Origin: Paenibacillus tepidiphilus
GTDB taxonomy: Bacteria; Bacillota; Bacilli; Paenibacillales; Paenibacillaceae
Direction of reading: 5' to 3'
Assembly (NCBI RefSeq): GCF_008635795.1
Contig: NZ_VWRQ01000005.1
Coordinates: 248,001-312,000 of the forward strand
DNA: 64,000 bases
A model generated the notes under the pieces. The model had not been told where the DNA came from. It ran no database searches and saw nothing but the letters and a program-made list of their open reading frames with translations. Position numbers and translations under genes: made by a program. Numbering within the stretch: position 1 is the first letter of the stretch; each line of letters begins with the position of its first letter. Below, in pieces: positions 45,667 to 54,721 of this stretch.

Positions 45667-45925
45667 GGCGCTCCCCCCTTTTGCCCCCTTGCCTGACGGC
45701 ATAGACAGCTTCATAGGCTTATCACAGAGTAGAACAGACTGGCAGACCTCGACCGGCTCGCTTCAGCAAAACTTTGCGTTCTTCTTACTCCTATTTTATA
45801 CTTCATCTTATGTAGCGGTAACTTGGTTTATTGACTATTTTTACCCGCTTTCCGCCGTTTCCAAACGCCCGGGCCATATTCGCTGTATATCAGCCAAACT
45901 ATTAATAGAACAAGGAGAAGAAGCT

Positions 45926-46549
45926 ATGACTTTCCAAGGATTTGACCAAAATGACTTTGCCGTATTTACTGTTGAGGGCCTTGAGCCGCGGATGGAGGCA
46001 CTGATTGCCCGTATCCGTCCGAAGCTGACGGAGCTCGGAGATGAACTCGCTCCATTCCTGTCCGCCATGTGCGGCGAGGAAATGTTCCCCCATGTGGCCA
46101 AGCATGCCCGCCGCAGTGTTCACGCACCGAACGACACCTGGGTCGCCTGGGGTCCGAACAAGCGCGGCTACAAAGCGCTGCCGCATTTCCAGGTGGGCAT
46201 GTTCCACAGCCATCTGTTCATTGTGTTCGCCATTATTTACGAAAGCTCGAACAAGACGGTGTTCGCCCAGGCTCTGAATGGGCGTAATGAGGAGATTCGC
46301 AGGATGCTGCCCGGGGATTATTTCTGGTCCACCGACCATCTGGACCCGCACGGGACTGCCCAAGCGGATATGGACGCAGCCAGGCTGGAAGAGCTCGCCC
46401 GCAGGCTGAAGGAAGTCAAGAAAGCAGAGGTCACCGTCGGCCTGCGTATCGACAGCGGCGACCCGCTGCTGGAGGACGGTGCTAAGCTGCTGGAAGTGAT
46501 TGAGCGGACGTTTGAAACGCTGCTGCCGCTGTACCGGATGTCATTCTGA
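45926..46549 (+). CDS. DUF1054 family protein (YktB / UPF0637)
   Basis: 207 residues. It matches the DUF1054 family: MTFQGFDQNDFAVFTVEGLE, the HARRSVHAPNDTWVAWGPNK block, GYKALPHFQVGMFHSHLFIV and PGDYFWSTDHLDP. The fold is known structurally in B. subtilis YktB; the function is not. AAGGAGAAG precedes ATG 45926; the longer open frame from 45578 overlaps the gene on the other strand and is rejected. Confidence 0.88.
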   Translation: MTFQGFDQNDFAVFTVEGLEPRMEALIARIRPKLTELGDELAPFLSAMCGEEMFPHVAKHARRSVHAPNDTWVAWGPNKRGYKALPHFQVGMFHSHLFIVFAIIYESSNKTVFAQALNGRNEEIRRMLPGDYFWSTDHLDPHGTAQADMDAARLEELARRLKEVKKAEVTVGLRIDSGDPLLEDGAKLLEVIERTFETLLPLYRMSF

Positions 46550-46559
46550 CACAAGCATA

Positions 46560-46636
46560 GTAGCGCCAAGCTTCGGGATGACACCCTAGTAAAACCTAGC
46601 ATAGCGACGCCATGCTTTGGCGGACTCCATCCGTAT
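46560..46636. repeat. Two diverged direct repeats in a gene gap
   Basis: AGCATAGTAGCGCCAAGCTT and AGCATAGCGACGCCATGCTT begin two related stretches of about 33 bases at 46555-46590 and 46599-46632. No gene is present from 46550 to the terminator at 46731. Confidence 0.5.
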
Positions 46637-46730
46637 ACATTACGAGGATTGGCTCAAGTAACACGGCCGTTCAGCTGCAGTAGAGGCATTGACCGCTGAG
46701 TACACACTGTCAAATCAATCTGCAACATAG

Positions 46731-46775
46731 ACAACCCGCAGGGCCGCCGGATCATTCCGGCAGCCTGCGGGTTGT
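46731..46775 (-). terminator. Hairpin after the MFS gene
   Basis: ACAACCCGCAGG pairs with CCTGCGGGTTGT with an inner CCGCCGG/CCGGCAG stem. It is 38 bases past the MFS stop; the T tract is weak. Confidence 0.65.
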
Positions 46776-46812
46776 TCCCGCTTCCCTGTCCTTGCCACCC
46801 CTGGCAAGGATG

Positions 46813-48120
46813 CTAGGCCTGCTTCTGCTTCGTCCGCCGGACGATCAGGAGATGCAGACCGAACAGCAGCACCATTACGCTGGCGCTGGCCAGAAAGGGC
46901 GCGCTGTGGCCGACCGCATCCCACAGGCGGCCGGAGATGACCGGCCCGGCGACCATGCCGAAGCCCTGCAGCGTCAGGAACAGGCCCCAGACGGTGCCCC
47001 GCTCCTCCTTCGGCACCTGCTGCGCGACAAAAGCATTCCACGCCGGCAGAATCAGCGCATAACTGACGCCCACGAGGGCTACAGCTATAAAGGCCAGCGG
47101 CAGCCAGCGGACGGTTGAGAAGAAGGCCAGCGAGCAGGCCGCCAGCAGAAAACCAACGTTCAGGAAGGCGGAGGTGCCGAGCCTGTCCACCAGACGTCCG
47201 GCAGGGATCAGGGCAATGACCGTAATGCCGCCCCCCGCAATCAGCAGCAGGCTATACTGGTTCGGCGTCACATGCAGCTCTGCCTGGGCGAACAGTGTGA
47301 CCACAGGCGTCATCAGCCCTATGGCGAATGCTTGCAGGAATAGCCCCGGAAACAGCAGCCGGCTGACCTTCAGCGAGCTCCGCACGCCTTGTAGCGTCTC
47401 CCGCAGGCTTTGCAGCGGATGGCGGGGTTTCCCTGCGTCCGCCATAGCTCCACCACCGGCATCCGCTGCCGCTCCATCACCGGCACGGGTCCGCACCGCC
47501 TGCGATGCATGGCCGCCGATCCGCGAAGGCAGCAGCAGCGCAATCACGGCAACGACTGCCGCACAGACTATTAATACGAAGAAGGACAAGCGGTAGCTAT
47601 AGCCTTCGTGGTCCATCAGGAAATTGACGGCGATCGGGCCGATGCCCATTCCCGCCAGGGAAGCCATCTCGACCGCCCCCATAGCCGCGCCGCTGCCGCC
47701 GCCCTCACTCGCCCCCGCCAGCTCGGAAATGCCCGTCATGGTCACAGGCCACAGCGGCGATGTGCCAATTCCGAGAATCAGGCAAGCGAGAGTCAACGAA
47801 AGAGCATCTTTCGCATAGATAATCATAGCAACGGCTCCGGTGACGAGCAGCAGTGCTCCTGTCATCGTCCAGCGGTAGCCGATCTTCCCCATCAGCCAGC
47901 CGAAAGGTCCGCGGAACAGGTTATCGCCCAAATACTGCAGCGCAAATGCAATACCCACCGTGGTCACCGACAGACCCAGGATGTTCTCCATATAAACCGG
48001 CAGAAGGGCGACAAGAAGCGAGCCTTTGACGAAGGTAACCAGAAAAATAATAACACACATTTTGACAATAAAAGGCGATGCCAGCGGGATATGCGCCGGC
48101 CGCAGCGCTTTCTGCGCCAT
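46813..48120 (-). CDS. Major facilitator superfamily transporter
   Basis: 435 residues with 12 membrane helices and the MFS motif-A loop (GWLMGKIGYRWTM after helix 2; GRLVDRLGTS in the second half). A long cytoplasmic loop (about 205-245) between helices 6 and 7 is Ala/Gly/Asp-rich (RTRAGDGAAADAGGGAMADA). It probably exports a drug or small metabolite; the substrate is unknown. ATG 48120 has AGGATG upstream; GTG at 48129 is in frame. Divergent from the speA-type gene, 91 bases away. Confidence 0.9.
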   Translation of the reverse strand: MAQKALRPAHIPLASPFIVKMCVIIFLVTFVKGSLLVALLPVYMENILGLSVTTVGIAFALQYLGDNLFRGPFGWLMGKIGYRWTMTGALLLVTGAVAMIIYAKDALSLTLACLILGIGTSPLWPVTMTGISELAGASEGGGSGAAMGAVEMASLAGMGIGPIAVNFLMDHEGYSYRLSFFVLIVCAAVVAVIALLLPSRIGGHASQAVRTRAGDGAAADAGGGAMADAGKPRHPLQSLRETLQGVRSSLKVSRLLFPGLFLQAFAIGLMTPVVTLFAQAELHVTPNQYSLLLIAGGGITVIALIPAGRLVDRLGTSAFLNVGFLLAACSLAFFSTVRWLPLAFIAVALVGVSYALILPAWNAFVAQQVPKEERGTVWGLFLTLQGFGMVAGPVISGRLWDAVGHSAPFLASASVMVLLFGLHLLIVRRTKQKQA

Positions 48121-48211
48121 TTTTATCACATCCTAGTATTCTGTCGTTGGTTTTGTTATACTGATGCTTGCTTGAAAAATAACTATTCACGAAAGGTTGT
48201 GACAGCATTAA

Positions 48212-49687
48212 ATGGATCAAAATTGCACCCCCCTCTTCACCGCTCTTAAGCAGCATGCCGCAGGAAACCCTGTGCAATTTCACATTCCCGGGCATAAGAA
48301 GGGGTTAGGAACCGATGCCGAATTCCGTGAGTTTATCGGCGATAACGCTCTATCCATAGATTTGATCAACATCGCGCCGCTTGACGATCTCCATCAGCCT
48401 ACGGGCGTCATCAAGGAGTCTCAGCAGCTGGCCGCGAAGGCTTTCGGTGCCGACTATACGTTCTTCAGCGTACAGGGCACGAGCAATGCCATCATGACTA
48501 TGATCCTCTCTGTCTGCTCGGAAGGAGATAAAATCATCGTGCCGCGCAACATCCACAAATCGGTGATGTCGGCGATCATTTTCTCCGGAGCCAAGCCTAT
48601 ATTTGTCTCTCCTGTACAGGACGAGAATCTTGGGATAGACCACGGCATTACCACCAGCTCGCTGGAGAAGGCGCTCAGGCGCCATCCGGATGCTAAGGGT
48701 GTTCTGGTGATCAATCCGACGTATTTCGGCGTATGCGCCGACCTGCGTTCGATTGTTGATCTGGCCCATAGCTACGGAGTTCCGGTTCTGGTAGACGAGG
48801 CACATGGTGTATTGATTCATTTTCACGAGGATCTTCCGGTATCGGCGATGCAGGCCGGCGCGGATATGGCGGCAACCAGTGTACACAAGCTGGGCGGCTC
48901 CATGACGCAAAGCTCGGTGCTGAATGTCAACGCAAAGACCGGACTGGTCAACCCGCAGCGGGTCCAGACGATGCTCAGTATGCTGACCACAACATCCACA
49001 TCATATATTCTGCTCGCGTCCCTGGATACATCCAGACGCAATCTGGCCTTGAATGGCCATGAAATGGCGGAGCGCACCATTGCCCTGTCCAACTACGCGC
49101 GCGACGCGATCAACAACATTGACGGCCTGTACAGCTTCGGCAAAGAAATTCTCGGCACCGAGGCCACGTTTAACCTGGACCCGACGAAGCTGAACATCCA
49201 TGTCCGGCACCTGGGCATTACCGGGTACGAAACCGAGAACTGGCTGCGTCAGAAGTATAACATCGAAGTTGAACTCAGCGATATGTATAACATTCTTTGC
49301 CTGATTACGCCGGGAGATACCCGCGAGTCCGTGGATAAGCTGATTAACGCCATGCGTGTGCTGTCGGCCATTCATTACAGCAAAGGCGAGATTTACGAGC
49401 TCAAGGTGCAGGTCCCGGAGATTCCGCAGCTGGCCCTTACGCCGCGTGATGCTTTCTATGCCGATACGCAGGTCGTGCCATTCCGTGAATCCGCCGGATA
49501 CATTATCGCGGAATTCATCTATGTCTATCCGCCGGGTATCCCGATTCTGCTGCCCGGAGAAGTTATTACCCAGGATAACATCGATTATATCAGGGACCAC
49601 GTAGAAATCGGCCTTCCGGTAAAAGGTCCCGAGGACCGCAGCATCGACTTTATCAAAGTTGTAGTGGAAGCCGAGCCCATTTACTAA
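48212..49687 (+). CDS. speA: PLP-dependent Orn/Lys/Arg decarboxylase (SpeA-type arginine decarboxylase)
   Basis: 491 residues of the fold I decarboxylase family: HIPGHKKG at the N-terminus, FSVQGTSNAIMTMIL, VDEAHGVLIHFHEDLP and the PLP lysine motif SVHKLGGSMTQSS. B. subtilis SpeA of this family makes agmatine from arginine for spermidine; lysine is the other possible substrate. The usual start is ATG 48212; GAAAGG is rather far upstream (about 15 bases). Ends in a good terminator. Confidence 0.88.
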   Translation: MDQNCTPLFTALKQHAAGNPVQFHIPGHKKGLGTDAEFREFIGDNALSIDLINIAPLDDLHQPTGVIKESQQLAAKAFGADYTFFSVQGTSNAIMTMILSVCSEGDKIIVPRNIHKSVMSAIIFSGAKPIFVSPVQDENLGIDHGITTSSLEKALRRHPDAKGVLVINPTYFGVCADLRSIVDLAHSYGVPVLVDEAHGVLIHFHEDLPVSAMQAGADMAATSVHKLGGSMTQSSVLNVNAKTGLVNPQRVQTMLSMLTTTSTSYILLASLDTSRRNLALNGHEMAERTIALSNYARDAINNIDGLYSFGKEILGTEATFNLDPTKLNIHVRHLGITGYETENWLRQKYNIEVELSDMYNILCLITPGDTRESVDKLINAMRVLSAIHYSKGEIYELKVQVPEIPQLALTPRDAFYADTQVVPFRESAGYIIAEFIYVYPPGIPILLPGEVITQDNIDYIRDHVEIGLPVKGPEDRSIDFIKVVVEAEPIY

Positions 49688-49703
49688 AATACACGGATCT
49701 TCT

Positions 49704-49746
49704 AAGCCAAGCACACTCCTGCCCGGAGCAGCTTGGCTTTCTTTTT
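49704..49746 (+). terminator. Terminator of the decarboxylase gene
   Basis: AAGCCAAGC pairs with GCTTGGCTT with a 19-base loop containing CCCGGAGC and a CTTTTTC tail. Confidence 0.8.
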
Positions 49747-49811
49747 CATCCGGAACCCGATTCAAATCTCCCGAAACACGCTCCTTAGCACAGACGATGC
49801 CCTCACCTCAA

Positions 49812-49853
49812 AAACAAAACGGCCCCGTCCTTCGCCTAAGCGAAGCACAGGAC
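49812..49853 (-). terminator. Terminator after the DUF1292 gene
   Basis: On the minus strand GCGGTCCT..GCTTCGC pairs with GCGAAGGACGGGGCCGT and is followed by TTTTGTTTTT. Confidence 0.7.
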
Positions 49854-49869
49854 CGCTCCTCATTGAAAT

Positions 49870-50190
49870 CTATTCCTGCTGGGCAAGCAGCTCGTTGTAA
49901 GCTTCTTCGACAGCTTTCCATTCAGCTTCATCTTCAATGTTGTACAGCACCATTTCTTCATCTTCTTCTTCCATGCGCAGAATGATGCCGTCTGCTTCAG
50001 GGTTGTCGCGTTCCAGCAGAAGGGCGTACAATTTCTCGCCTACGTCGAACGTTTCAACCAGCACCATTTCTACATCTTCGCCCTGCTCGTTCGTCAAGGT
50101 CAGCACAAACTCCTCGTGCTCATGGTCGTGATCATGTCCGCAGCCGCATGCATCATGGTCATGCCCATGCTCATGTTTGTGATCGCTCAT
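49870..50190 (-). CDS. DUF1292 family protein with His/Asp-rich head
   Basis: 106 residues. The first 26 are His, Asp, Gly and Cys (HDHDACGCGHDHDHEHEE) and may bind metal; the rest (EFVLTLTNEQGEDVEMVLVE, MEEEDEEMVLYNIED) is the small acidic DUF1292 domain common in Firmicutes. Function is unknown. AAGCGAGG precedes ATG 50190. Single gene. Confidence 0.88.
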   Translation of the reverse strand: MSDHKHEHGHDHDACGCGHDHDHEHEEFVLTLTNEQGEDVEMVLVETFDVGEKLYALLLERDNPEADGIILRMEEEDEEMVLYNIEDEAEWKAVEEAYNELLAQQE

Positions 50191-50280
50191 TGAAATACCT
50201 CGCTTTAAAGTGAATTATCCTACATTTGGTATGGTAACACGTAAGACAAGGCAGGTCAATTTGAGACTCACTTCGCCAGC

Positions 50281-50832
50281 TTATTGAAGCGCGGTGATTA
50301 CCTTCTCCGACACAAGTACATAATCCGAATTCTTGGTAGCTTTGATATAAAATCCCACCCGGTATTTCCCCGTATCCTTAAAATCATAGGTGAATTCCGA
50401 AGTCGAGAACCAGAAATCTTCTTTCTTGGAGCTGCCAAGCTCCTGGGACTGGATATCCTTCACATTGCCGGAAGGGTCTGCGATGGCAATCTTCACGGCC
50501 GCAACCTCATCATTCAGACTGTCTACTTGGGCCAGAACCTTGATCTTCAGCTTGCCGGTATTCACGTTGCCGAACACATTGTCACCTTTAAACAGCACCA
50601 TATGCACATTGGGTTTAATAATCGTCACTTTGCCCGAGCCGTCCCAGCTGACGATACCGCCCGCTTCACGGGCCGGGATATACGTCTTGCCGTCAATGAC
50701 GTATCCGCCGTCGGCGATCTCCTTCCCGTTGCTCCACACTCTAATTTTCTGACTGACCGCATCCGCGAACATAAATGAGCTTCCCATCAGGGAAAATGCC
50801 ACTACGCACAGAGCAACTTTTCTCCATCGCAT
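50281..50832 (-). CDS. Secreted protein with copper-amine-oxidase-like stalk domain
   Basis: 183 residues with a signal peptide (MRWRKVALCVVAFSLMGSSF, cut near ADA) and a stalk domain (IRVWSNGKEIADGGYVIDGK, TYIPAREAGGIVSWDGSGKV). The C-terminal half is an unassigned beta-rich domain. In Paenibacillus these domains occur in surface and extracellular proteins; no enzymatic residues are visible. GGAGGG precedes ATG 50832. Single gene. Confidence 0.82.
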   Translation of the reverse strand: MRWRKVALCVVAFSLMGSSFMFADAVSQKIRVWSNGKEIADGGYVIDGKTYIPAREAGGIVSWDGSGKVTIIKPNVHMVLFKGDNVFGNVNTGKLKIKVLAQVDSLNDEVAAVKIAIADPSGNVKDIQSQELGSSKKEDFWFSTSEFTYDFKDTGKYRVGFYIKATKNSDYVLVSEKVITALQ

Positions 50833-50987
50833 ACCCTTGAACCCTCCAGATAATTCATGCTGTTAATATATACTACCAATCCTATTACAAGTTGCGCTGG
50901 CGGACGGAAGAAATTTCATTTGGGTTACAAAAATACGACTATATATTCATCTTGCGGCCAGGCCGCCGATTCAGCAGACGCAAATAA

Positions 50988-51021
50988 GCCGGACAACAGC
51001 GTAAAATACGCCTGTCCGGCC
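50988..51021 (-). terminator. Terminator after the small DUF3892-like gene
   Basis: GCCGGACAGGCGTATTTTAC/GCTGTTGTCCGGC (minus strand) forms a stem, then TTATTTGCG. It lies 15 bases past the stop. Confidence 0.65.
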
Positions 51022-51036
51022 CGGGATTACCCCATA

Positions 51037-51306
51037 TTAGAATGTCGGCAACTGCGAAAGATTGTTGCTCGGGTCACCGTCCGCGTCGCTGCGGATATAC
51101 ATCTCACCGTCTTTACCTTTAAACACATTGACACCGGCAATCGTGCCGGCCTTGACCTCCTCCAGCGCCTGCTGGTACTCCAGCACGCGGCCGGAAGAAG
51201 TCTTGAACCGGGTAAGATCTCCGTCGCCGCCACGTTCTGCAGCCACAAATCGTTCACGCTGATCTTCCATCTTTGTATCCGCTCCTTCATACCGGGACTT
51301 GGCCAT
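51037..51306 (-). CDS. Small DUF3892-like protein
   Basis: 89 residues: a Lys/Glu/Arg-rich head and a compact C-terminal domain (LEYQQALEEVKAGTIAGVNV, FKGKDGEMYIRSDADGD). The C-terminal pattern resembles the small DUF3892 domain, though I am not certain. Role unknown. It is close to a GNAT gene on the same strand but separated by 51 bases. Confidence 0.6.
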   Translation of the reverse strand: MAKSRYEGADTKMEDQRERFVAAERGGDGDLTRFKTSSGRVLEYQQALEEVKAGTIAGVNVFKGKDGEMYIRSDADGDPSNNLSQLPTF

Positions 51307-51357
51307 AATCCGGCCAGGGATTAGTCTGCCCCCATATGGAAGGAATATGTAACCCGG

Positions 51358-51804
51358 CTAAGACAGCGCCTTTTGCATACGGACATGCAGGATTCCAGCA
51401 TCATAGAAGGGCTCACTGGAGATCACCTCATATCCAAGTCTCAGATAGAAGTCCTGGGCCTGACACTGGGCATCCAGCACCGATGAAGCCAGACCCAGTT
51501 CGCGGGCCAGCTCCTCCATTGCCAGCAGCAGAATGCGTCCGTAGCCCTTGCTGCGGTATTCCTTCAGCACAGCGATCCGCTGCATCTTGGCGGTTCCCGC
51601 TTTATAATAGATCAGCCTGCCGGTGGCGACAGCCTGTCCGTCATCCATAATCAGAATATGATGGGCATTCGCGCCGACGACATCATAATCATCAATCTCT
51701 TCTTCCGCCGGCACTTTCTGCTCTTCAACAAATACTTCCTTGCGGATATTCAGCCCCAGCTGAAGCTGCTCATCTGAAGTTACATGTACAATTTCCGCGG
51801 CCAT
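51358..51804 (-). CDS. GNAT family acetyltransferase (YjcF/ElaA-like)
   Basis: 148 residues: IRKEVFVEEQKVPAEEEIDD, MQRIAVLKEYRSKGYGRILL (acetyl-CoA loop R-S-K-G-Y-G) and FYLRLGYEVISSEPFYDAGI. The N-terminal EEQKVPAEEE motif is typical of the YjcF/ElaA branch. The substrate is unknown. GGAGA precedes ATG 51804. Confidence 0.88.
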   Translation of the reverse strand: MAAEIVHVTSDEQLQLGLNIRKEVFVEEQKVPAEEEIDDYDVVGANAHHILIMDDGQAVATGRLIYYKAGTAKMQRIAVLKEYRSKGYGRILLLAMEELARELGLASSVLDAQCQAQDFYLRLGYEVISSEPFYDAGILHVRMQKALS

Positions 51805-51912
51805 AGTCTCCGGTCTCCTCTCTGTATACTATCCAGGCGATAGTTGACCTATTATACAGAAAAATACCCCTGCTGTATAGGGCGGCTCAGCACCGCCCCT
51901 AGTCTGCAGCCG

Positions 51913-52125
51913 CTAATCCGCCGAATAAACCTCGGCGGGAATCGAGCGGTCATATACGTCCCGCATCACCGGAGCCAAAGCTCCCCCCCGATCACCCGGC
52001 CAGCTCTCAAGCGTTCTTGTCTGGTATGCTTCCGTTTCGCGCGGTGCCATTTCTCCCGCCGAGCATCCCGCCGTAGCCAGAAGCAGCAGAAACCCTGCGA
52101 TTCCGGCAGCCCAATTTCTGCGCAT
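51913..52125 (-). CDS. Small lipoprotein, unknown function
   Basis: 70 residues: signal MRRNWAAGIAGFLLLLATAG with lipobox ATAGC, then an acidic mature part (MAPRETEAYQTRTLESWPGD). No family recognised. GGAGGTTTG precedes ATG 52125. It lies upstream and divergent from the T-box leader region. Confidence 0.7.
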   Translation of the reverse strand: MRRNWAAGIAGFLLLLATAGCSAGEMAPRETEAYQTRTLESWPGDRGGALAPVMRDVYDRSIPAEVYSAD

Positions 52126-52239
52126 GTTCAAACCTCCTGTCGAAATCATCTGACTGTACTCTAGCAGCATTAACGGTTTAAGCAGGGTCTAACCGTAGCC
52201 GCTTTAAATCATGAGCTATGCAGCGCGTAATATTTTCGC

Positions 52240-52269
52240 TTGACGCATTCCTGTATCTTCCAGTAAGAT
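52240..52269 (+). promoter_or_regulatory. Promoter candidate for the T-box leader
   Basis: TTGACG (52240-52245) and TAAGAT (52264-52269) with an 18-base spacer, just before the T-box leader. Confidence 0.55.
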
Positions 52270-52279
52270 AACCAGTAAT

Positions 52280-52570
52280 TGAAACCGCCAACAAGCTATG
52301 AAGAGAAAGAGTACCTTGGCCAATCTTACACAGAGAGCTCCGGTTGCTGAGAAGGGGCAAAGAGAATCCAGGGGAATATGGTCTCCGAGCTGTGCACCGA
52401 AATCCTTATCCGGGTCGTAGGCTGCACCGGTATGCACCCGTTACCGTGCTAGGGTATAACCGGCTTGCCCGGCGTACCTGAAGAGATGAATACCGCGAGG
52501 TGTTCATGAAGTTGGGTGGTAACACGCGGGCTGAAGGCTCTCGTCCCTTTAAGGGGACGGGAGCCTTTTT
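52280..52570 (+). promoter_or_regulatory. Methionine-type T-box leader (tRNA-Met sensing)
   Basis: About 290 bases. Stem I features AGAGTACC and CAGAGAGCTCCGG are recognisable, and an ATG at 52378-52380 in the GGGGAATATGG stretch is a likely specifier codon for methionine. The T-box motif GGGTGGTAACACGCGGG is at 52514-52530. The terminator GGCTCTCGTCCC-TTTAAG-GGGACGGGAGCC-TTTTT (52536-52570) follows, and the T-box would form the antiterminator when uncharged tRNA-Met binds. It controls the methionyl-tRNA synthetase gene 54 bases further on. Confidence 0.9.
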
Positions 52571-52623
52571 GTCGTCTGTAAGTACCCCCTGCAAGCATTC
52601 CGAATTCGAGGAGGAAGACAAGA

Positions 52624-54282
52624 ATGACTAACATTTTTATCGGCGGGGCCTGGCCCTACGCCAACGGCTCCCTGCATCTGGGCAGAGTAGCCAGCATCCT
52701 GCCCGGTGATATTCTCGCCCGTTATCACCGCGCCAAAGGTGACCGGGTGCTCTATGTATCCGGCAGCGACTGCCATGGAACGCCTGTTGCCGTGCAGGCA
52801 GCCAAGGAAGGTGTAGCTCCCGGCGAATTTGCCGGCCGTTACCACCGGGAGTTCGCGGACAACTTCGCACGCCTGGGCTTCACGTATGATCTGTATACCA
52901 GAACCGATCAGCCGGAGCATCATAAGGCCGTGCAGGAATTGTTCCGGCAGCTGCAGGACAACGGCCACCTGTATGAACGAACCGTGCTGCAGTGTTATTG
53001 TGAACAGGACCGCCGTTTCCTGCCGGACCGCTACGTGGAAGGCGTATGTCCGGTCTGCGGCGCACAGGCACGCGGGGACCAGTGTGATTATTGCTCCACC
53101 CTGCTCGACCCCATAGACCTGCTCTCGCGCACCTGCAAGCTCTGCGGTACAGAGCCGGTGCTGCGGCCGGCGAAGCATCTCTACTTCTCGCTATCCGGCT
53201 TTCAGGAGCGGTTAACGGAAGCTGTGGACGCTGCCGAAGGCTGGCGGGAGAACGCGCTGCGGATGACCCGCCGCTATCTGGAGGAGGGCCTGCAGGACCG
53301 GGCGGCAACCCGTGACCTCGATTGGGGTGTCGATGTGCCGGTCCCGGGCTTTGAGGACAAAAAAATCTACGTCTGGATCGAAGCGGTCAGCGGCTACCTG
53401 TCCGCCAGCAAGGAATGGGCCGCCCGGACCGGAGGGCGCTGGGAGGATTTCTGGGTCGATCCCGGCACAGCCGCAGACCCTAGCTCGGAAATCACCGCTT
53501 ATTATGTACACGGCAAAGACAATGTGCCTTTCCACAGCCTGGTTTGGCCAGGCATCCTGCTGGGAGCGGGCGGCTTACATCTTCCCGACCGGCTGCTCGC
53601 CTGCGAGTACATGACGCTGGAAGGCCAGAAATTCTCCACCAGCCGCGACTGGGCGGTATGGCTGCCGGATATTCTCAGCCGCTATCAGCCGGATTCCGTA
53701 CGTTATTTTCTGGTGGCGAATGGACCCGAGAAGCGGGATACCGATTTCTCCTGGCGGGAATTTATTCACAGCCATAACGGTGAACTGCTCGGTGCTTTCG
53801 GAAATTTGGTGAACCGGACGCTGGTCTTTGCCCGCAAAGCCTTTGCAGAAACGGTTCCGGAAGGTACGCTTGAACCGGAATGGAGCGACGCGCTCAAGAC
53901 GCTGTATGCAGAAACCGGACAGCGTATAGAAGCCGGGCGTTTCAAAGACGCACTGGAGCTGGTGTTCAGCTACATCCGTAAGGCGAACAAATATTTTGAC
54001 GAACGCAAACCCTGGCTGCAGATCAAGGAAGACCCTGCTGCCTGTGGCCACACTTTGTATAACTGCATTCAGATTATCGCCAATCTCGCCCAGCTGCTGA
54101 ATCCATTCGTACCTTTCTCCTGCGCGGATATCCGGAAGTTTCTTTCACTAGAGGCACCTGTCTGGCAGCCTGTTGCTGTAAAGGCGGGGACATATATCGA
54201 AGAGCCTAAGCTGCTGTTTGAACGGATTGACCCGGAGCGGATCGCTGAAGAGACAGCCAGGCTGAAGGAGCAGACACACTAA
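52624..54282 (+). CDS. metS: Methionyl-tRNA synthetase, T-box controlled, variant signature motifs
   Basis: 552 residues, class I synthetase charging tRNA-Met. The HIGH-type motif reads HLGR (18-21) rather than HLGH, and the KMSKS-type motif reads KFSTS. A four-cysteine zinc knuckle (CPVCG, CDYC, CKLCG) is present, followed by YVWIEAVSGYL and the anticodon helix bundle. The C-terminal tRNA-binding domain of some MetRS is absent. GGAGGAAG precedes ATG 52624. A T-box with a methionine specifier lies directly upstream. Possible second MetRS (a MetRS2-type) beside a normal metG elsewhere. Confidence 0.9.
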   Translation: MTNIFIGGAWPYANGSLHLGRVASILPGDILARYHRAKGDRVLYVSGSDCHGTPVAVQAAKEGVAPGEFAGRYHREFADNFARLGFTYDLYTRTDQPEHHKAVQELFRQLQDNGHLYERTVLQCYCEQDRRFLPDRYVEGVCPVCGAQARGDQCDYCSTLLDPIDLLSRTCKLCGTEPVLRPAKHLYFSLSGFQERLTEAVDAAEGWRENALRMTRRYLEEGLQDRAATRDLDWGVDVPVPGFEDKKIYVWIEAVSGYLSASKEWAARTGGRWEDFWVDPGTAADPSSEITAYYVHGKDNVPFHSLVWPGILLGAGGLHLPDRLLACEYMTLEGQKFSTSRDWAVWLPDILSRYQPDSVRYFLVANGPEKRDTDFSWREFIHSHNGELLGAFGNLVNRTLVFARKAFAETVPEGTLEPEWSDALKTLYAETGQRIEAGRFKDALELVFSYIRKANKYFDERKPWLQIKEDPAACGHTLYNCIQIIANLAQLLNPFVPFSCADIRKFLSLEAPVWQPVAVKAGTYIEEPKLLFERIDPERIAEETARLKEQTH

Positions 54283-54412
54283 CGATCTGATTCTGCCGCT
54301 GCCGGTGAATGATCTCCAGTCTTCTTACGACGATGTTAATTGAAGCTGTTTCTGCAAGAAGAAGCATTCTCCGGGGAGGGCATGCTGCCCCTTGAAATGT
54401 ATTTGAACAATA

Positions 54413-54721
54413 CAGAGTGATCTGGCGAAAATCAACACATACCCTTTTGCTTATATCCCATGCGATGCCCTGAGTGCGCTTCAACCCAAGCTTCGAGTCG
54501 GTCCCGCTCCGAACGCCTACCAGTTGATTGCAGGCAGACTGCCCGTTGCAGAAGCCACGAACGAACAGCTCTACCGGCAAGCATTAGAAGCGCTCAGCAA
54601 TGTTAATGCTTACCCGAAATATGTGAATACCGATTTGCACCGAGGCGGCGGCAACGCAGTCCATGCACTTATTCGTGGGTGGGCAGTACGCTTTGCCGCT
54701 CTGCTGCCAGAAACTCCGTGA
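54413..54721 (+). pseudogene. Remnant of an unidentified protein gene
   Basis: Bases 54421-54721 are open in one frame and read like real protein (LAKINTYPFAYIPCDALSAL, RVGPAPNAYQLIAGRLPVAE), but there is no start codon with a ribosome site and the frame is broken by stops just upstream at about 54330 and 54410. The end overlaps the 3' end of the Nudix gene on the other strand. I could not identify the family. The rest of the 54283-54668 gap shows no other feature. Confidence 0.55.
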
